From the NCBI GenBank assembly GCA_044359155.1, contig JBIKMR010000130.1:1-11605 (forward strand): a stretch of 11,605 nucleotides of DNA, read 5' to 3'. Below are positions 1 through 8,500 of this stretch, piece by piece; the stretch's first letter is position 1; each line of letters begins with the position of its first letter. A program made the position numbers and the translations under genes. The notes below the pieces were generated by a model. The model made no database searches. It was not told where the DNA came from and saw only the letters and a list, made by a program, of their open reading frames with translations. This DNA comes from WGMK01 sp044359155. Its GTDB lineage: Bacteria; Hydrogenedentota; Hydrogenedentia; Hydrogenedentales; JAEUWI01.

Positions 1-816
1 GCCGCCCATACGAACCTCGACGTGGTGCCGGGCGGCGTAAGCCATGTGTTGGCGGAACGACTTGGTATCGAGCAGTGCCGCCCCCTGTTTCCCATTCCCC
101 AAGGCAACTTGATCAAGCTGGTCATCTTCGTGCCGGATGCCAACCTCGACGCCGTCCGTGAAGCCGTGTGTGCTGCCGGGGCGGGCGGGCTGGGACGCTA
201 CACCCAGTGCAGTTTCAGCGCGCCGGGCGAGGGCACCTTCCTTCCGGGCGAAGGCACCTCCCCCCATGTCGGAAGCATCGGCACTCTCCACCGCGAAACC
301 GAGCGGCGGCTGGAATTGCTGGTTCCCAAGGCCCGCCTGCATGGGGTGCTCGCGGCCATGCGCGCGGCGCATCCTTACGAGGAACCCGCCTTCGACATCA
401 TCCCCATTGAGAACGCAGATGAGGACGTGGGGCTGGGCGTGCGTGGCGTGTTGCCGGGAGATGGCATGAAGCTGGATGATTTCGCCGCCCATGTGCGCGA
501 TGCACTGGGGTGCGGCAGTCTGCGCGTGGTGCGTTCGAAGGAACGACACATACGCACGGTGGCCGTGCTGGGCGGCAGCGGCGGGGGCGATATAGCCAAG
601 GTGCCGCACGACGTGGATTGTTACGTGACCGGCGATGTGAAGTACCATGATGCCGACTTGGCGCGCGAGCGGGGCTTGCCCGTTATCGACGCAGGCCACG
701 TGGCGACAGAGTTGCCGATAGTGCCGGTGATGGCGCGATACTTGGCGGAGCGGCATCCCTCGCTGGCGACCTCCGCCTTTTTGGAGGCCGACCCCTTTAC
801 CCTTTTGGAGCAGTGA
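1..816 (+). CDS. Nif3-like (DUF34) dinuclear metal-centre protein with CutA-like insert, 5'-truncated by window edge
   Basis: The reading frame is open from base 1, so the gene begins upstream. 271 residues are visible, and probably about 100 N-terminal residues are missing compared with the insert-bearing (YqfO-type) form of about 370. The first visible residues, AAHTNLDVVPGGV, are the Nif3 metal-site signature. Window residues of about 35-140 form a PII/CutA-like inserted domain with the hallmark AHPYEEPAFD. The C-terminal Nif3 half carries the GGSGGG loop, YVTGDVKYHD and IDAGHVATE, whose His and Glu residues are metal ligands in the family. Members assemble as hexameric toroids. They are often annotated as 'GTP cyclohydrolase I type 2 homologue', but the physiological reaction is unsettled. 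The stop codon lies one base before the next gene's TTG start, so it is probably the first visible gene of an operon with the membrane protein and glgA. Family assignment is very secure; function is not. Confidence 0.93.
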   Translation, partial: AAHTNLDVVPGGVSHVLAERLGIEQCRPLFPIPQGNLIKLVIFVPDANLDAVREAVCAAGAGGLGRYTQCSFSAPGEGTFLPGEGTSPHVGSIGTLHRETERRLELLVPKARLHGVLAAMRAAHPYEEPAFDIIPIENADEDVGLGVRGVLPGDGMKLDDFAAHVRDALGCGSLRVVRSKERHIRTVAVLGGSGGGDIAKVPHDVDCYVTGDVKYHDADLARERGLPVIDAGHVATELPIVPVMARYLAERHPSLATSAFLEADPFTLLEQ

Positions 817-817
817 C

Positions 818-1408
818 TTGAACAAGAATGGCGTTTACCTTACCGCAGGGGATTGGTCGATATTGACCAGCATCACCTTCGGCGGCATGTTGATATACCT
901 TTTCATCGTGATGTACGGCACGGTGGGTGGGCAAGATCGCTTCATACGTTTTGATGCTCCAGGCGAGATTGAACTCACGCTGGACTGGACCGGCACCTAC
1001 ATGATCTTCCAAGAGTTTCGCCGCACGCCAGACAGCAAGGGCGAGATGCGCCCTGGCACCCCGGAGAACCTGGTTGCCCGGATGCAAAACGTGGATACGG
1101 GCGAGACCATCGACCTGACTACCCCAACGGAAACACACCGCTTCAACTTGCAGCGCATGATGGCGGAGGGCGTGTACGAGTTTACGATTGACCAAGCGGG
1201 CACCTACCGCTTCCTGACCGAGTATGCGCAGGGGAAGGAATCGGTCCCGTTGCGCTTCGTATTCACCCCAAGGCCGGTGGGGCAACAGCTTCGCTTCTTC
1301 TTCATGGGCACGGCCTTCATCGTGGGGGTGCTGGTACTGGTGTTCGCTTTGGCCTATGGCATCAATTGGCGGCGCGGGCTGACCTATGCCAAGCAGGCCG
1401 CGGCATGA
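818..1408 (+). CDS. Unrecognised two-helix membrane protein with extracytoplasmic beta-rich domain
   Basis: I do not recognise a named family. The 196-residue product has a hydrophobic helix at about residues 14-35 and a second at about 158-182, followed by a basic tail (NWRRGLTYAKQ). Positive charge after the second helix suggests that both ends are cytoplasmic. The 120 residues between them would then lie in the periplasm. This middle part alternates polar and hydrophobic residues (for example IELTLDWTGTYMIFQEF and VYEFTIDQAGTYRFLTEY) and looks like a beta-sandwich. The paired G-TY motifs hint at an internal duplication of a strand-turn-strand unit. The start is TTG at 818, preceded by GGAG at 807-810 with a 7-nt spacer. 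No other upstream start is possible because the Nif3 stop lies immediately before it. The last four bases overlap the glgA start (ATGA), which implies translational coupling. A role in envelope sensing or protein-protein contact is only a guess. Confidence 0.82.
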   Translation: MNKNGVYLTAGDWSILTSITFGGMLIYLFIVMYGTVGGQDRFIRFDAPGEIELTLDWTGTYMIFQEFRRTPDSKGEMRPGTPENLVARMQNVDTGETIDLTTPTETHRFNLQRMMAEGVYEFTIDQAGTYRFLTEYAQGKESVPLRFVFTPRPVGQQLRFFFMGTAFIVGVLVLVFALAYGINWRRGLTYAKQAAA

Positions 1409-2901
1409 GCCGCCCCTTGCGCGTCCTTTTTGTGGCGGGGGAAATGTCCCCCTTGGTGAGCACCGGCGGCTTGGCCGAGGTGGCTGCGGCATTGCCGCCC
1501 GCCCTGCGCAAGCGCGGGCACGACGTGCGCGTCGCCATGCCCTGCTACCAGCAGATACCGCGTGAGCACCGGGGCGAGCAGGTGGCGCTGTGTACGGCGG
1601 AGATGGGCACCCACACGCAGTTCGGCGCGCTGCGCCTGGGCACAGTCCCTAGCACGAACACTCCCCTCTACCTCGTCGAGCATGAGGGCTACTTCGGGCG
1701 CGCGCACCCCTACGGCACGGGCGAGCATGAATACGCCGACAACGCCGAGCGCTTTAGCTTCTTTTGCCTGGCGCTGCTCAATGCGCTGCCGCATACCGGC
1801 TGGATGCCGGACGTGGTGCATTGCCACGATTGGCACGCCGCCGCGTTCCCCGTCTTCCAGCGTTCGCGCTATGCCGATGATCCCCAATGGGACCGCGTGC
1901 CAACGGTGTTTACCATTCACAACATCGCCTTTCAAGGCCGCTACGGCAGCGACAAGCTGGCCCGCACGGGGCTGGACCCCGCGCTCTTCGAGAATGGCAC
2001 GCTTGAATTTCATGGCGACATGAACCTGATGAAGGGCGCGCTGCTCTGCGCGGATCGCATATCCACCGTGAGCGAGCGCTACGCCCAGGAGATTCAGACG
2101 CCTGAGTATGGCGAGGGGCTGGACGGCATCCTGCGGGGACGTTCAACTGATCTATGCGGCATCCTGAACGGGGTGGACTACGGCGTGTGGCATCCCGCGA
2201 AGGACCCCTACCTCCCGGTCAGCTATTCGTCCGACGACCTAAGTGGCAAAGGGATCTGCAAGCGTGCGGTGCAGGATCGGCTTGGGCTGCCCCACACGGA
2301 TGCACCGCTGTTTGGCATGGTGTCCCGCCTGTATTGGCAGAAGGGCGTGGACCTGCTGGTTGAGGCGCTCAAGCTGACTGCGAAGTTGGACTACCAGGTG
2401 GCCATACTCGGCACGGGCGACCCCGGCATTGAGGCCAGCCTGCAATCGCTGGCAAAGGAATTTTCGGGGCGGGTTGCGCTGGACCTGCGATACGACGCCA
2501 CGCTGGCCCACTTGATTCAGGCGGGCAGCGATTTCATGCTGATGCCTTCGCGCTATGAGCCTTGCGGCCTCGGGCAGATGTACGCGCTGGCCTACGGCAC
2601 TGTGCCGATAGTGCGCCGCACCGGAGGGCTGGCAGACAGCGTGCATGACGCCCACCCGGTATACAACGCGCGGGGAGAATCGAACGGTCTCTCCTTCGTG
2701 CCGAAGACCAAGGGCGCGCTGGCGCGGTCCATCGAGCGCGCCACCCTGCTGTATGCGGACATGCCCGCCTACAAAGCCCTGCAATTGCGGGGCATGGCGC
2801 AGGACTTCTCGTGGGAAATCAGTAGCGCTCGCTATGAAGCGCTGTTTGCCGACGCCCTGCACGCAGCCACCGCCACCGGGGATTTTGCACACGCGGGCTG
2901 A
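1405..2901 (+). CDS. glgA: Glycogen synthase, GT5 family (ADP-glucose type)
   Basis: Transfers glucose from a nucleotide sugar, normally ADP-glucose, to the non-reducing end of a growing alpha-1,4-glucan in the cytoplasm. The product has 498 residues, slightly longer than the usual 480. The N-terminal GT5 Rossmann domain spans about 1-265, with HDWHAA at 141-146 and the IHNIAFQG signature at 171-178 (catalytic-region His172). The C-terminal domain has SRLYWQKG (Arg308 and Lys313, phosphate contacts) and EPCGLGQMYAL from Glu385, followed by RRTGGLADSV. The start is the ATG at 1405, which forms ATGA with the preceding stop; an earlier in-frame start at 1366 would add 13 unrelated residues. Oddly, the near-universal KTGGL nucleotide-sugar motif reads S-T-G-G-L at 19-23, so the Lys equivalent to E. 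coli Lys15 is Ser. No glgB, glgC or glgP is visible nearby. Family assignment is very secure; donor specificity is less certain. Confidence 0.95.
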   Translation: MSRPLRVLFVAGEMSPLVSTGGLAEVAAALPPALRKRGHDVRVAMPCYQQIPREHRGEQVALCTAEMGTHTQFGALRLGTVPSTNTPLYLVEHEGYFGRAHPYGTGEHEYADNAERFSFFCLALLNALPHTGWMPDVVHCHDWHAAAFPVFQRSRYADDPQWDRVPTVFTIHNIAFQGRYGSDKLARTGLDPALFENGTLEFHGDMNLMKGALLCADRISTVSERYAQEIQTPEYGEGLDGILRGRSTDLCGILNGVDYGVWHPAKDPYLPVSYSSDDLSGKGICKRAVQDRLGLPHTDAPLFGMVSRLYWQKGVDLLVEALKLTAKLDYQVAILGTGDPGIEASLQSLAKEFSGRVALDLRYDATLAHLIQAGSDFMLMPSRYEPCGLGQMYALAYGTVPIVRRTGGLADSVHDAHPVYNARGESNGLSFVPKTKGALARSIERATLLYADMPAYKALQLRGMAQDFSWEISSARYEALFADALHAATATGDFAHAG

Positions 2902-2992
2902 ACTAGCCTTGGGCGGCTTTTGTGGGCTATACTCTGCGCTTTCCCGCCCTCACTTTTTCCGGGCGCGATCTATTCTTTGGGAGTTTCACGTG
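2902..2992 (+). promoter_or_regulatory. glgA-aldolase gap: weak terminator-like hairpin, candidate -10 box and RBS
   Basis: Directly after the glgA stop, AGCC (2905-2908) can pair with GGCT (2915-2918), and the stem is followed by a short T stretch (TTTTGT). A 4-bp stem makes this a poor terminator. TATACT at 2928-2933 matches the sigma-70 -10 consensus at five of six positions. The only good -35-like hexamer, TTGGGC at 2909-2914, is just 13 nt upstream, which is too close, so the promoter is tentative. A GGGAG ribosome binding site lies at 2979-2983, with 9 nt to the ATG at 2993 and 6 nt to an alternative in-frame GTG at 2990. The segment separates the glgA unit from the aldolase gene, which may have its own promoter. 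Confidence 0.35.
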
Positions 2993-3952
2993 ATGTACCG
3001 ACCTGAAATCAAGGTATTGGACTGCACCATCCGCGACGGCGGCCTGATGAACAATTGGGAATTCGACAAGGCGATGGTGAAGGACGTGTTCAAGGGGCTG
3101 GTGGAAGCCGGTGTGGACTACGTGGAGCTGGGCTACCGCGCCGACAAAGCGGAATTTGACCCCAAGAACCATGGCCCTTGGCGTTTCTGCGACGAGGCCG
3201 ACCTGCGCGACGTGGCGTTTGAAGACGCTAACACCAAGATTTCCGTGATGGTGGACGTTGGCCGCACGGACTACGCCGCCTTCCTGCCCAAGAGCGAGAG
3301 CATCATCGGCATGTTCCGCGTGGCCACTTATGCCAAGGACATCGACAAGGCCATCCACCTGGGCAACCACATCAAAGACCTGGGCTACGAGATTTCCGTC
3401 AACATCATGGCGGCATCCACCGTGCTTGAGCCGGACCTCGATGAGGCGCTGATCCAGCTGGCCGACACCAACTTCGAGGTGGTCTATTTGGTGGACAGCT
3501 TTGGCTATTTCTACTCCGAGCAGATTCACTACCTTGCGGAGAAGTACGTGTCCGCGTTGCCAGGCAAGCAGGTGGGCATCCACTGCCACAACAACCAGCA
3601 GCTGGCCTTTGCGAACACCATCGAGGGAATCATCAAGGGCGTGAACTTTGTGGACGGTAGCATTTACGGCATGGGCCGCGCGGCTGGCAACTGCACCACC
3701 GAGCTGTTGCTGGGCTTCCTCAAGAACCCCAAGTTCAACCTGCCCCCCGTCCTTGAGCTGATCGAGAAGCACTTCCTCGACCTGCACCAGAACCTGCAAT
3801 GGGGCTACCAGATGCCCTACCTCATCAACGGCATCATGAACCACCACCCGCGCACCGGGCTCAAGTACATGGACACCAAGTTGGCAGGCAAGCCGGTAGG
3901 CTCCTTTGTCGAGTTCTACAAGGAAGTCACCAACCTCGACCAGATGGACTAA
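2993..3952 (+). CDS. HMGL-like aldolase/lyase (DRE-TIM metallolyase superfamily)
   Basis: A 319-residue TIM-barrel protein of the pyruvate carboxyltransferase/HMG-CoA lyase-like superfamily. These enzymes cleave or form C-C bonds next to a carbonyl using a divalent metal. The N-terminal strand reads LDCTIRDGG at 9-17, supplying the superfamily Arg14-Asp15 pair. IHCHNN at 196-201 provides the His-X-His metal ligands. VDSFGYF (167-173) and the IYGMGRAAGNCTTE stretch (224-237) are the usual late-strand signatures. The closest named relatives by motif are 4-hydroxy-2-oxovalerate aldolases, but no acylating acetaldehyde dehydrogenase partner is adjacent and the tail (YLINGIMNHHPR) differs. Substrate is therefore unknown. 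Similar proteins sometimes carry a mistaken 'H-NS' label in databases; nothing here resembles H-NS. Start chosen as the ATG at 2993 with GGGAG upstream; the GTG at 2990 would add one residue. The stop lies 3 nt from the stop of the opposing response-regulator gene. Confidence 0.88.
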   Translation: MYRPEIKVLDCTIRDGGLMNNWEFDKAMVKDVFKGLVEAGVDYVELGYRADKAEFDPKNHGPWRFCDEADLRDVAFEDANTKISVMVDVGRTDYAAFLPKSESIIGMFRVATYAKDIDKAIHLGNHIKDLGYEISVNIMAASTVLEPDLDEALIQLADTNFEVVYLVDSFGYFYSEQIHYLAEKYVSALPGKQVGIHCHNNQQLAFANTIEGIIKGVNFVDGSIYGMGRAAGNCTTELLLGFLKNPKFNLPPVLELIEKHFLDLHQNLQWGYQMPYLINGIMNHHPRTGLKYMDTKLAGKPVGSFVEFYKEVTNLDQMD

Positions 3953-3955
3953 AGG

Positions 3956-5539
3956 CTACCCTACGTTGGGGTCGTCCATGTCGGGGAAGGCGTCTCGTAT
4001 TTCCACGAACTTCTCGATGTTGTCAAAGAAGGCGTCAATTACGAAGGGATCGAATTGCTTGCCGCGTTTCTCGTGGAAGTATTCGAGAATCTTGTCCAGC
4101 GGCCACGCTTTCTTGTAGACGCGTTCGACACCAAGGGCATCGAACACATCGGCCACGGCCGTGACGCGGCCAAAGATATGGATGTCCTCGCCCGATATAC
4201 CGTGAGGGTAGCCGCTGCCGTCATAAGCCTCATGGTGTTGCAGGGCCACGGTGGCCGCCGCTTGCAACAGCGCCCTCTTGGACTTGTGCAGCATGTCGTA
4301 GCCGATGGTGGTATGCGTCCGCATGAGGGGTACTTCTTCCGGCGAGAGTGGACCGGGCTTCTTTAGGATGTCGTCCGATATGCCCACCTTACCCACGTCG
4401 TGCATGGGGCTGGCGAATCGCAGGATGGTTACGTCCTCGTGGCTCAGGCCAATGGACTCGGCCAGCAACGCCGAATACTCCGCCACACGCTTTACGTGGT
4501 TGCCCGTCTCGCGCGAACGCGTCTCGACAATCTCACCCAACTTCCAGATTATCTCTCGCTGCGTCTCAATGATTTCGCTGTTCAGGCTAATGTTGTCATG
4601 TGCAATGGAAACATTAGTGCAGAAAATCTCGATAAGGTAGCGGTCCCACTCGGACAGGCTATTCCAGCCTTGCAGGTAGAGCAGGTTCTCCGCGCCGTTC
4701 TCCGCCTTGAAGTAGCCCACATAGCGGTTGTCTTGCAGGTTGAGTTCGCGCCGCTCGTTGCGCGCCCGCAAGATATCCAGCTGCAGGTCTTCTCCCAGCG
4801 CTTGCTTAATGTCGTGGTCTTCCATCCCCGCAAAGGAGCCCGTGCCCGCCACGATGCGCATGTCGTTCCCTTCGCACTGCGCGGCAAAGCCCGAGGCGCG
4901 GCAATAGAGGGCATCGTCCTTGAGGTTCAGCAGGGCGGTCAACTGAGTCAGCACGCCAATGAAGAACTGCTCCAGCGCCTTTAGCTCGAAGAGGGAGCCG
5001 GATGCCTGGACAATAGTTTCCAAGCCGCGCTTGTTGGTTTCCAGCCGCTTCAAGTGGCTGTATGAACGAAGCGACGCCACCATCGCGGTGAACAATTTTG
5101 TGGCGGTCAGCTCGGTTTTGGACTTGTAGTCGTTGATGTCGTACTCGAGGATGACGCGCTCTTCCGGGGCCTGGCCCGGCTGGCCCGTGCGCAGCACGAT
5201 GCGTATCAGCGCATTGCCCATTTCCTGGCGAATGCGCCGCACCAGTTGCAGGCCCGCGTCGTCGAATTCCATTACCACGTCGAGCAGCACCACCGCCGTG
5301 TCGGGGTTGGCCTCCAGCACGTCATACGCCTCGGCTGCGGAATACGCGCTTAGGAATTCCACGGGGCGCCCGTCGAAGCTGAAGCCATTGAGCACCAGCC
5401 GGGTGACGTTGTGTACCTCCTGCTCGTCGTCGGCAATCAGCACTTTCCATGCTGTCACCTCTTCGGCGCCACCCTTTTGGGGAGGAGCATCTTCTTCGAG
5501 AAACTGGAGATCGTCGTCTTGCTCGGCGTTAGAGACCAT
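3956..5539 (-). CDS. Response regulator REC-DUF3369-HD-GYP (probable c-di-GMP phosphodiesterase)
   Basis: A 527-residue cytoplasmic output protein. An acidic N-terminal tail precedes the REC domain (about 31-160). REC has Asp37/Asp38, phosphoacceptor Asp87 in VVLLDVVM, Thr118 and Lys141 in INDYKSK. Residues of about 170-310 match DUF3369, a linker domain known from such regulators. The C-terminal HD-GYP domain (about 325-510) retains its key ligands: His348 in GNHVKRV, the His380-Asp381 pair in MHDVGK, His409, His435/His436, and GSGYP at 441-445. HD-GYP proteins hydrolyse cyclic-di-GMP to pGpG or GMP, so this one is predicted to be active and controlled by phosphorylation. The ATG at 5539 lies inside the end of the kinase gene (11-nt overlap). 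GGGGAAG at 5545-5551 lies 5 nt upstream, a clear ribosome binding site. The upstream Amt-histidine kinase is the obvious partner. Cognate pairing is inference; domain content is clear. Confidence 0.96.
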   Translation of the reverse strand: MVSNAEQDDDLQFLEEDAPPQKGGAEEVTAWKVLIADDEQEVHNVTRLVLNGFSFDGRPVEFLSAYSAAEAYDVLEANPDTAVVLLDVVMEFDDAGLQLVRRIRQEMGNALIRIVLRTGQPGQAPEERVILEYDINDYKSKTELTATKLFTAMVASLRSYSHLKRLETNKRGLETIVQASGSLFELKALEQFFIGVLTQLTALLNLKDDALYCRASGFAAQCEGNDMRIVAGTGSFAGMEDHDIKQALGEDLQLDILRARNERRELNLQDNRYVGYFKAENGAENLLYLQGWNSLSEWDRYLIEIFCTNVSIAHDNISLNSEIIETQREIIWKLGEIVETRSRETGNHVKRVAEYSALLAESIGLSHEDVTILRFASPMHDVGKVGISDDILKKPGPLSPEEVPLMRTHTTIGYDMLHKSKRALLQAAATVALQHHEAYDGSGYPHGISGEDIHIFGRVTAVADVFDALGVERVYKKAWPLDKILEYFHEKRGKQFDPFVIDAFFDNIEKFVEIRDAFPDMDDPNVG

Positions 5540-8500
5540 GTGAACTTCCCCGGTTCGCGTTGATGGGCAGGTTCACGCGGAACGTGGTGCCCTTGCCGAC
5601 TTCACTCTGACAATCGATGTCGCCGCCCAAGCGGCCTGAAATGATGTTGTATAAAATATGCAGCCCCAGCCCGCTGCCACCGCGTCCTCGCCGCGTGGTG
5701 AAGAAGGGATCAAAGATACGGCTGATGATCTCGTGGGGAATACCCTTGCCATTGTCGGTATAGGTGAAGATCAGGTTCTCGCCCGACAGTTCATAGTGCA
5801 ATACGATTCTTCCCGTGTCACTGGGTTCATAGGCATGGGTCAGTGAGTTCATGATCAGGTTGGTGATGATCTGCGAGAACAGGCCCGGGTAGCTTTCCAC
5901 CTCAAGGTCGTCTGGTCCTTCCACCACCACCTCGATGCGCGTCTTCTTTATCTTGGGACGCAGCGACAGCAGCACCTCGTTGGTGTATTCGACCACCCGG
6001 AAGGGGCGCTTGTCTTCGCTGGATTGATCCACCGCCACCTTCTTGAAGCTTTGCACCAGTTCCGCTGCGCGCTCGAGGTTGTTCATCAGCATCCGGCTCG
6101 ATTCATAGGCCAGCTTGATGTAGCTGTCCAGTTCAGACTTCTTCAGTTGCCCAGACTCGAAAGCCTCGGCCACCTTCCGGGTCTGCTCCTTCAGGTACGA
6201 TGCGCCCGTCACCGCCACGCCCACCGGCGTGTTGATCTCATGCGCCACCCCCGCCACCAGTTCTCCCAGCGCTGCCATTTTCTCCACGGTCACCAAGTGG
6301 TTCTGTGTTTTCTCAATGCGTTCCAGGGCGTCCTGCAATTCCGAGTTGCTCTGCCGCAGCGCAAGCGTGCGCTGCTCCACGCGCTTCTCCAGCTCCCCAT
6401 TAATCAGCAGCACCTCTTCCTCGGCGCGTCGGCGTTCCGCCGTTTCCAGCGCCATGGCGAACACGTCGGTGACAGAGCCTGCGAACACCAGCTCTTCCGG
6501 GTGCCAATCGCGTTTGCCCCGCGCGTGCTCAAACAGCACAACGCCCCACGCTTCGCCGCCCAGCCGCAGTTGCGCTGCCAACATAGCGGTTACACCGCGC
6601 GGCGCCAGGTAGCGCAGGCGCAATTCTGTCACTCGGGGGTCCGTAGTCACGTCGCCCACTTGGGTCACCCGCACTTGGCGCAGCACCGGCGCAATGCCGG
6701 TATCGGGATCGAGCTGCAAGGGGGGGAGATAGGTATTGCCTTCAGGCGGTCCATCTACAAACGTTTCCGCCACACGGGAATACGTCCCCGTGCCGGGCAC
6801 ATTTCGCCACACGGTCACCGCGTTAATGCCCAAGGTATCTACGGCGGATTTACTGATACCCGCAACCAGCGTCTCAAATTCTTCCGCGTGTTCATTCAGC
6901 AGGGTGGCCAATGAAGCCAGCGCTTCATTATGCCGCTGCATTCGTGTGCGGCTGGAACGAAGCGCTTCTTCGGCGCGCCGCCGTTCGGTAATGTCTTTTA
7001 CTAACACGGTGTAGGCAGTCGTCCCGCCCAGTTCCGTGCGCGACACGCGGATGTCCGCAGGAAAGCGTGAAGTGTCCTTGCGGCAGGCCCAAACTGTGGC
7101 ACCCTCGGGGCGCGTACCCCAAAGCAACATGCGGTCCAGGGCAATCGCGCTTCCGCCTACCTCCACGGCGAACAACGCTGTCACCGGCTGGCCAATGAGT
7201 TCCATGCGCCTCCCGGCAAACAGCTTCTCTGCGCCGGGGTTCAGGCTGGTCATCACGCCGCCTTCGGCAAACGTGATGATCCCTTCGCCAATGTCGCGGA
7301 TGATCGCCTCCGAGCGCAACACGACCTTCTGGAGCAGGTCGATTACCCGGTTGTATTGCTGTGCAATCTGGCCCACTTCGGTAAACGGTTCCACCGGCAC
7401 GCGCTCGGAAAGTTCTCCCGTGCGGCCATGTGCTTCCATCGCGTTGAGCAGGTCCACCAGTTCCGTGGTGGCCCCGTGCTCGCTGAAGTTCAGGCCGTCC
7501 TGCTCCGCAGCAATGCTGACGCGCAAGGGGAAGATGCGGTTGAATATCCACAACAACACCAGCGCCACGCCAAAGGCCCACACGCCTGCCGTGGCAATGC
7601 CAATGCCCTGCACCACTGCCTGCTGTGCCATGCTTAAGCCCTTGCCAAGCACTTCCGGCTGACCAAACAGGGCCACGGCAAAGGTTCCCCAAATGCCCGC
7701 ACCCAAGTGTACGGGCACTGCACCAACGGCATCGTCTATCTTCAGCCGCTCAAGCAGGCAATCGAGGCAAATCATCACCACCGCGCCGATTGCGCCAATG
7801 AGCACTGCGCTGGGTGCGGACACGGCATGGCAACTGGCTGTAATGGCGACCAGCCCCGCCAGGCTGCCATTCACCACATAGCCCACATCGGGCCGCTTGC
7901 GAATGGGCCAGCCAACGAAGAGGGCCGCTAGGCCGCCAGCGGCACCGGCCATAGAAGTGTTGGCGATGATCTTTGCAATCGAGTCATTGATGGACAGCGT
8001 GCTGCCGCCGTTGAACCCAAACCATCCCATGTAAAGCAGCAGGCACCCCAGTACGCTCAGGGGAATGTTGTAACCATGTATAGTGTTAACCTGACCATTG
8101 GGGCCGAAGCGACCGGTGCGCGGACCCAGCACAAACAGCGCGGCAAGCGACACCCAGCCGCCTACGCTGTGGACCACAGTAGAACCTGCAAAATCAACGA
8201 AGCCCATGTTCATCAACCAGCCACCGTCCGAGCGCCCATCTGCACCGTTCCAGGCCCAATGTCCATAAAGCGGATAGATGATGCCAGAGATGATGCAGGT
8301 GACTACGATGTAGCCGTCGAAGCGGATGCGCTCGGCAATGGCACCAGAAACGATGGTGGCCGAGGTGGCGCAGAACATGGTCTGGAAGAAGAAGAATGCC
8401 GTCTGCCATGGGCCGATGGTGTCGAAATCGAGCAGCATGGAATCTAGGCCGACCCAGCCCGCATACGTCATCCCGAACATCAGCCCAAAGCCGAAGCCCC

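Noticed and set aside
1366..1404. Longer start for glgA at the in-frame TTG at 1366
   Set aside because: Adds 13 residues unlike any GlgA N-terminus and overlaps the membrane protein's conserved tail; the ATG at 1405 starts exactly before the first beta strand.
2927..3847. Open frame of 306 codons on the minus strand opposite the aldolase gene
   Set aside because: It lies fully antisense to a conserved enzyme gene; its composition (runs of Val, His, Gln) is that of a GC-rich shadow frame and shows no family motif.
6024..6914. Open frame of 296 codons on the plus strand inside the Amt-kinase gene
   Set aside because: Antisense to well-conserved GAF and kinase sequence; His/Arg/Gln-rich with no recognisable domain and no ribosome binding site noticed.
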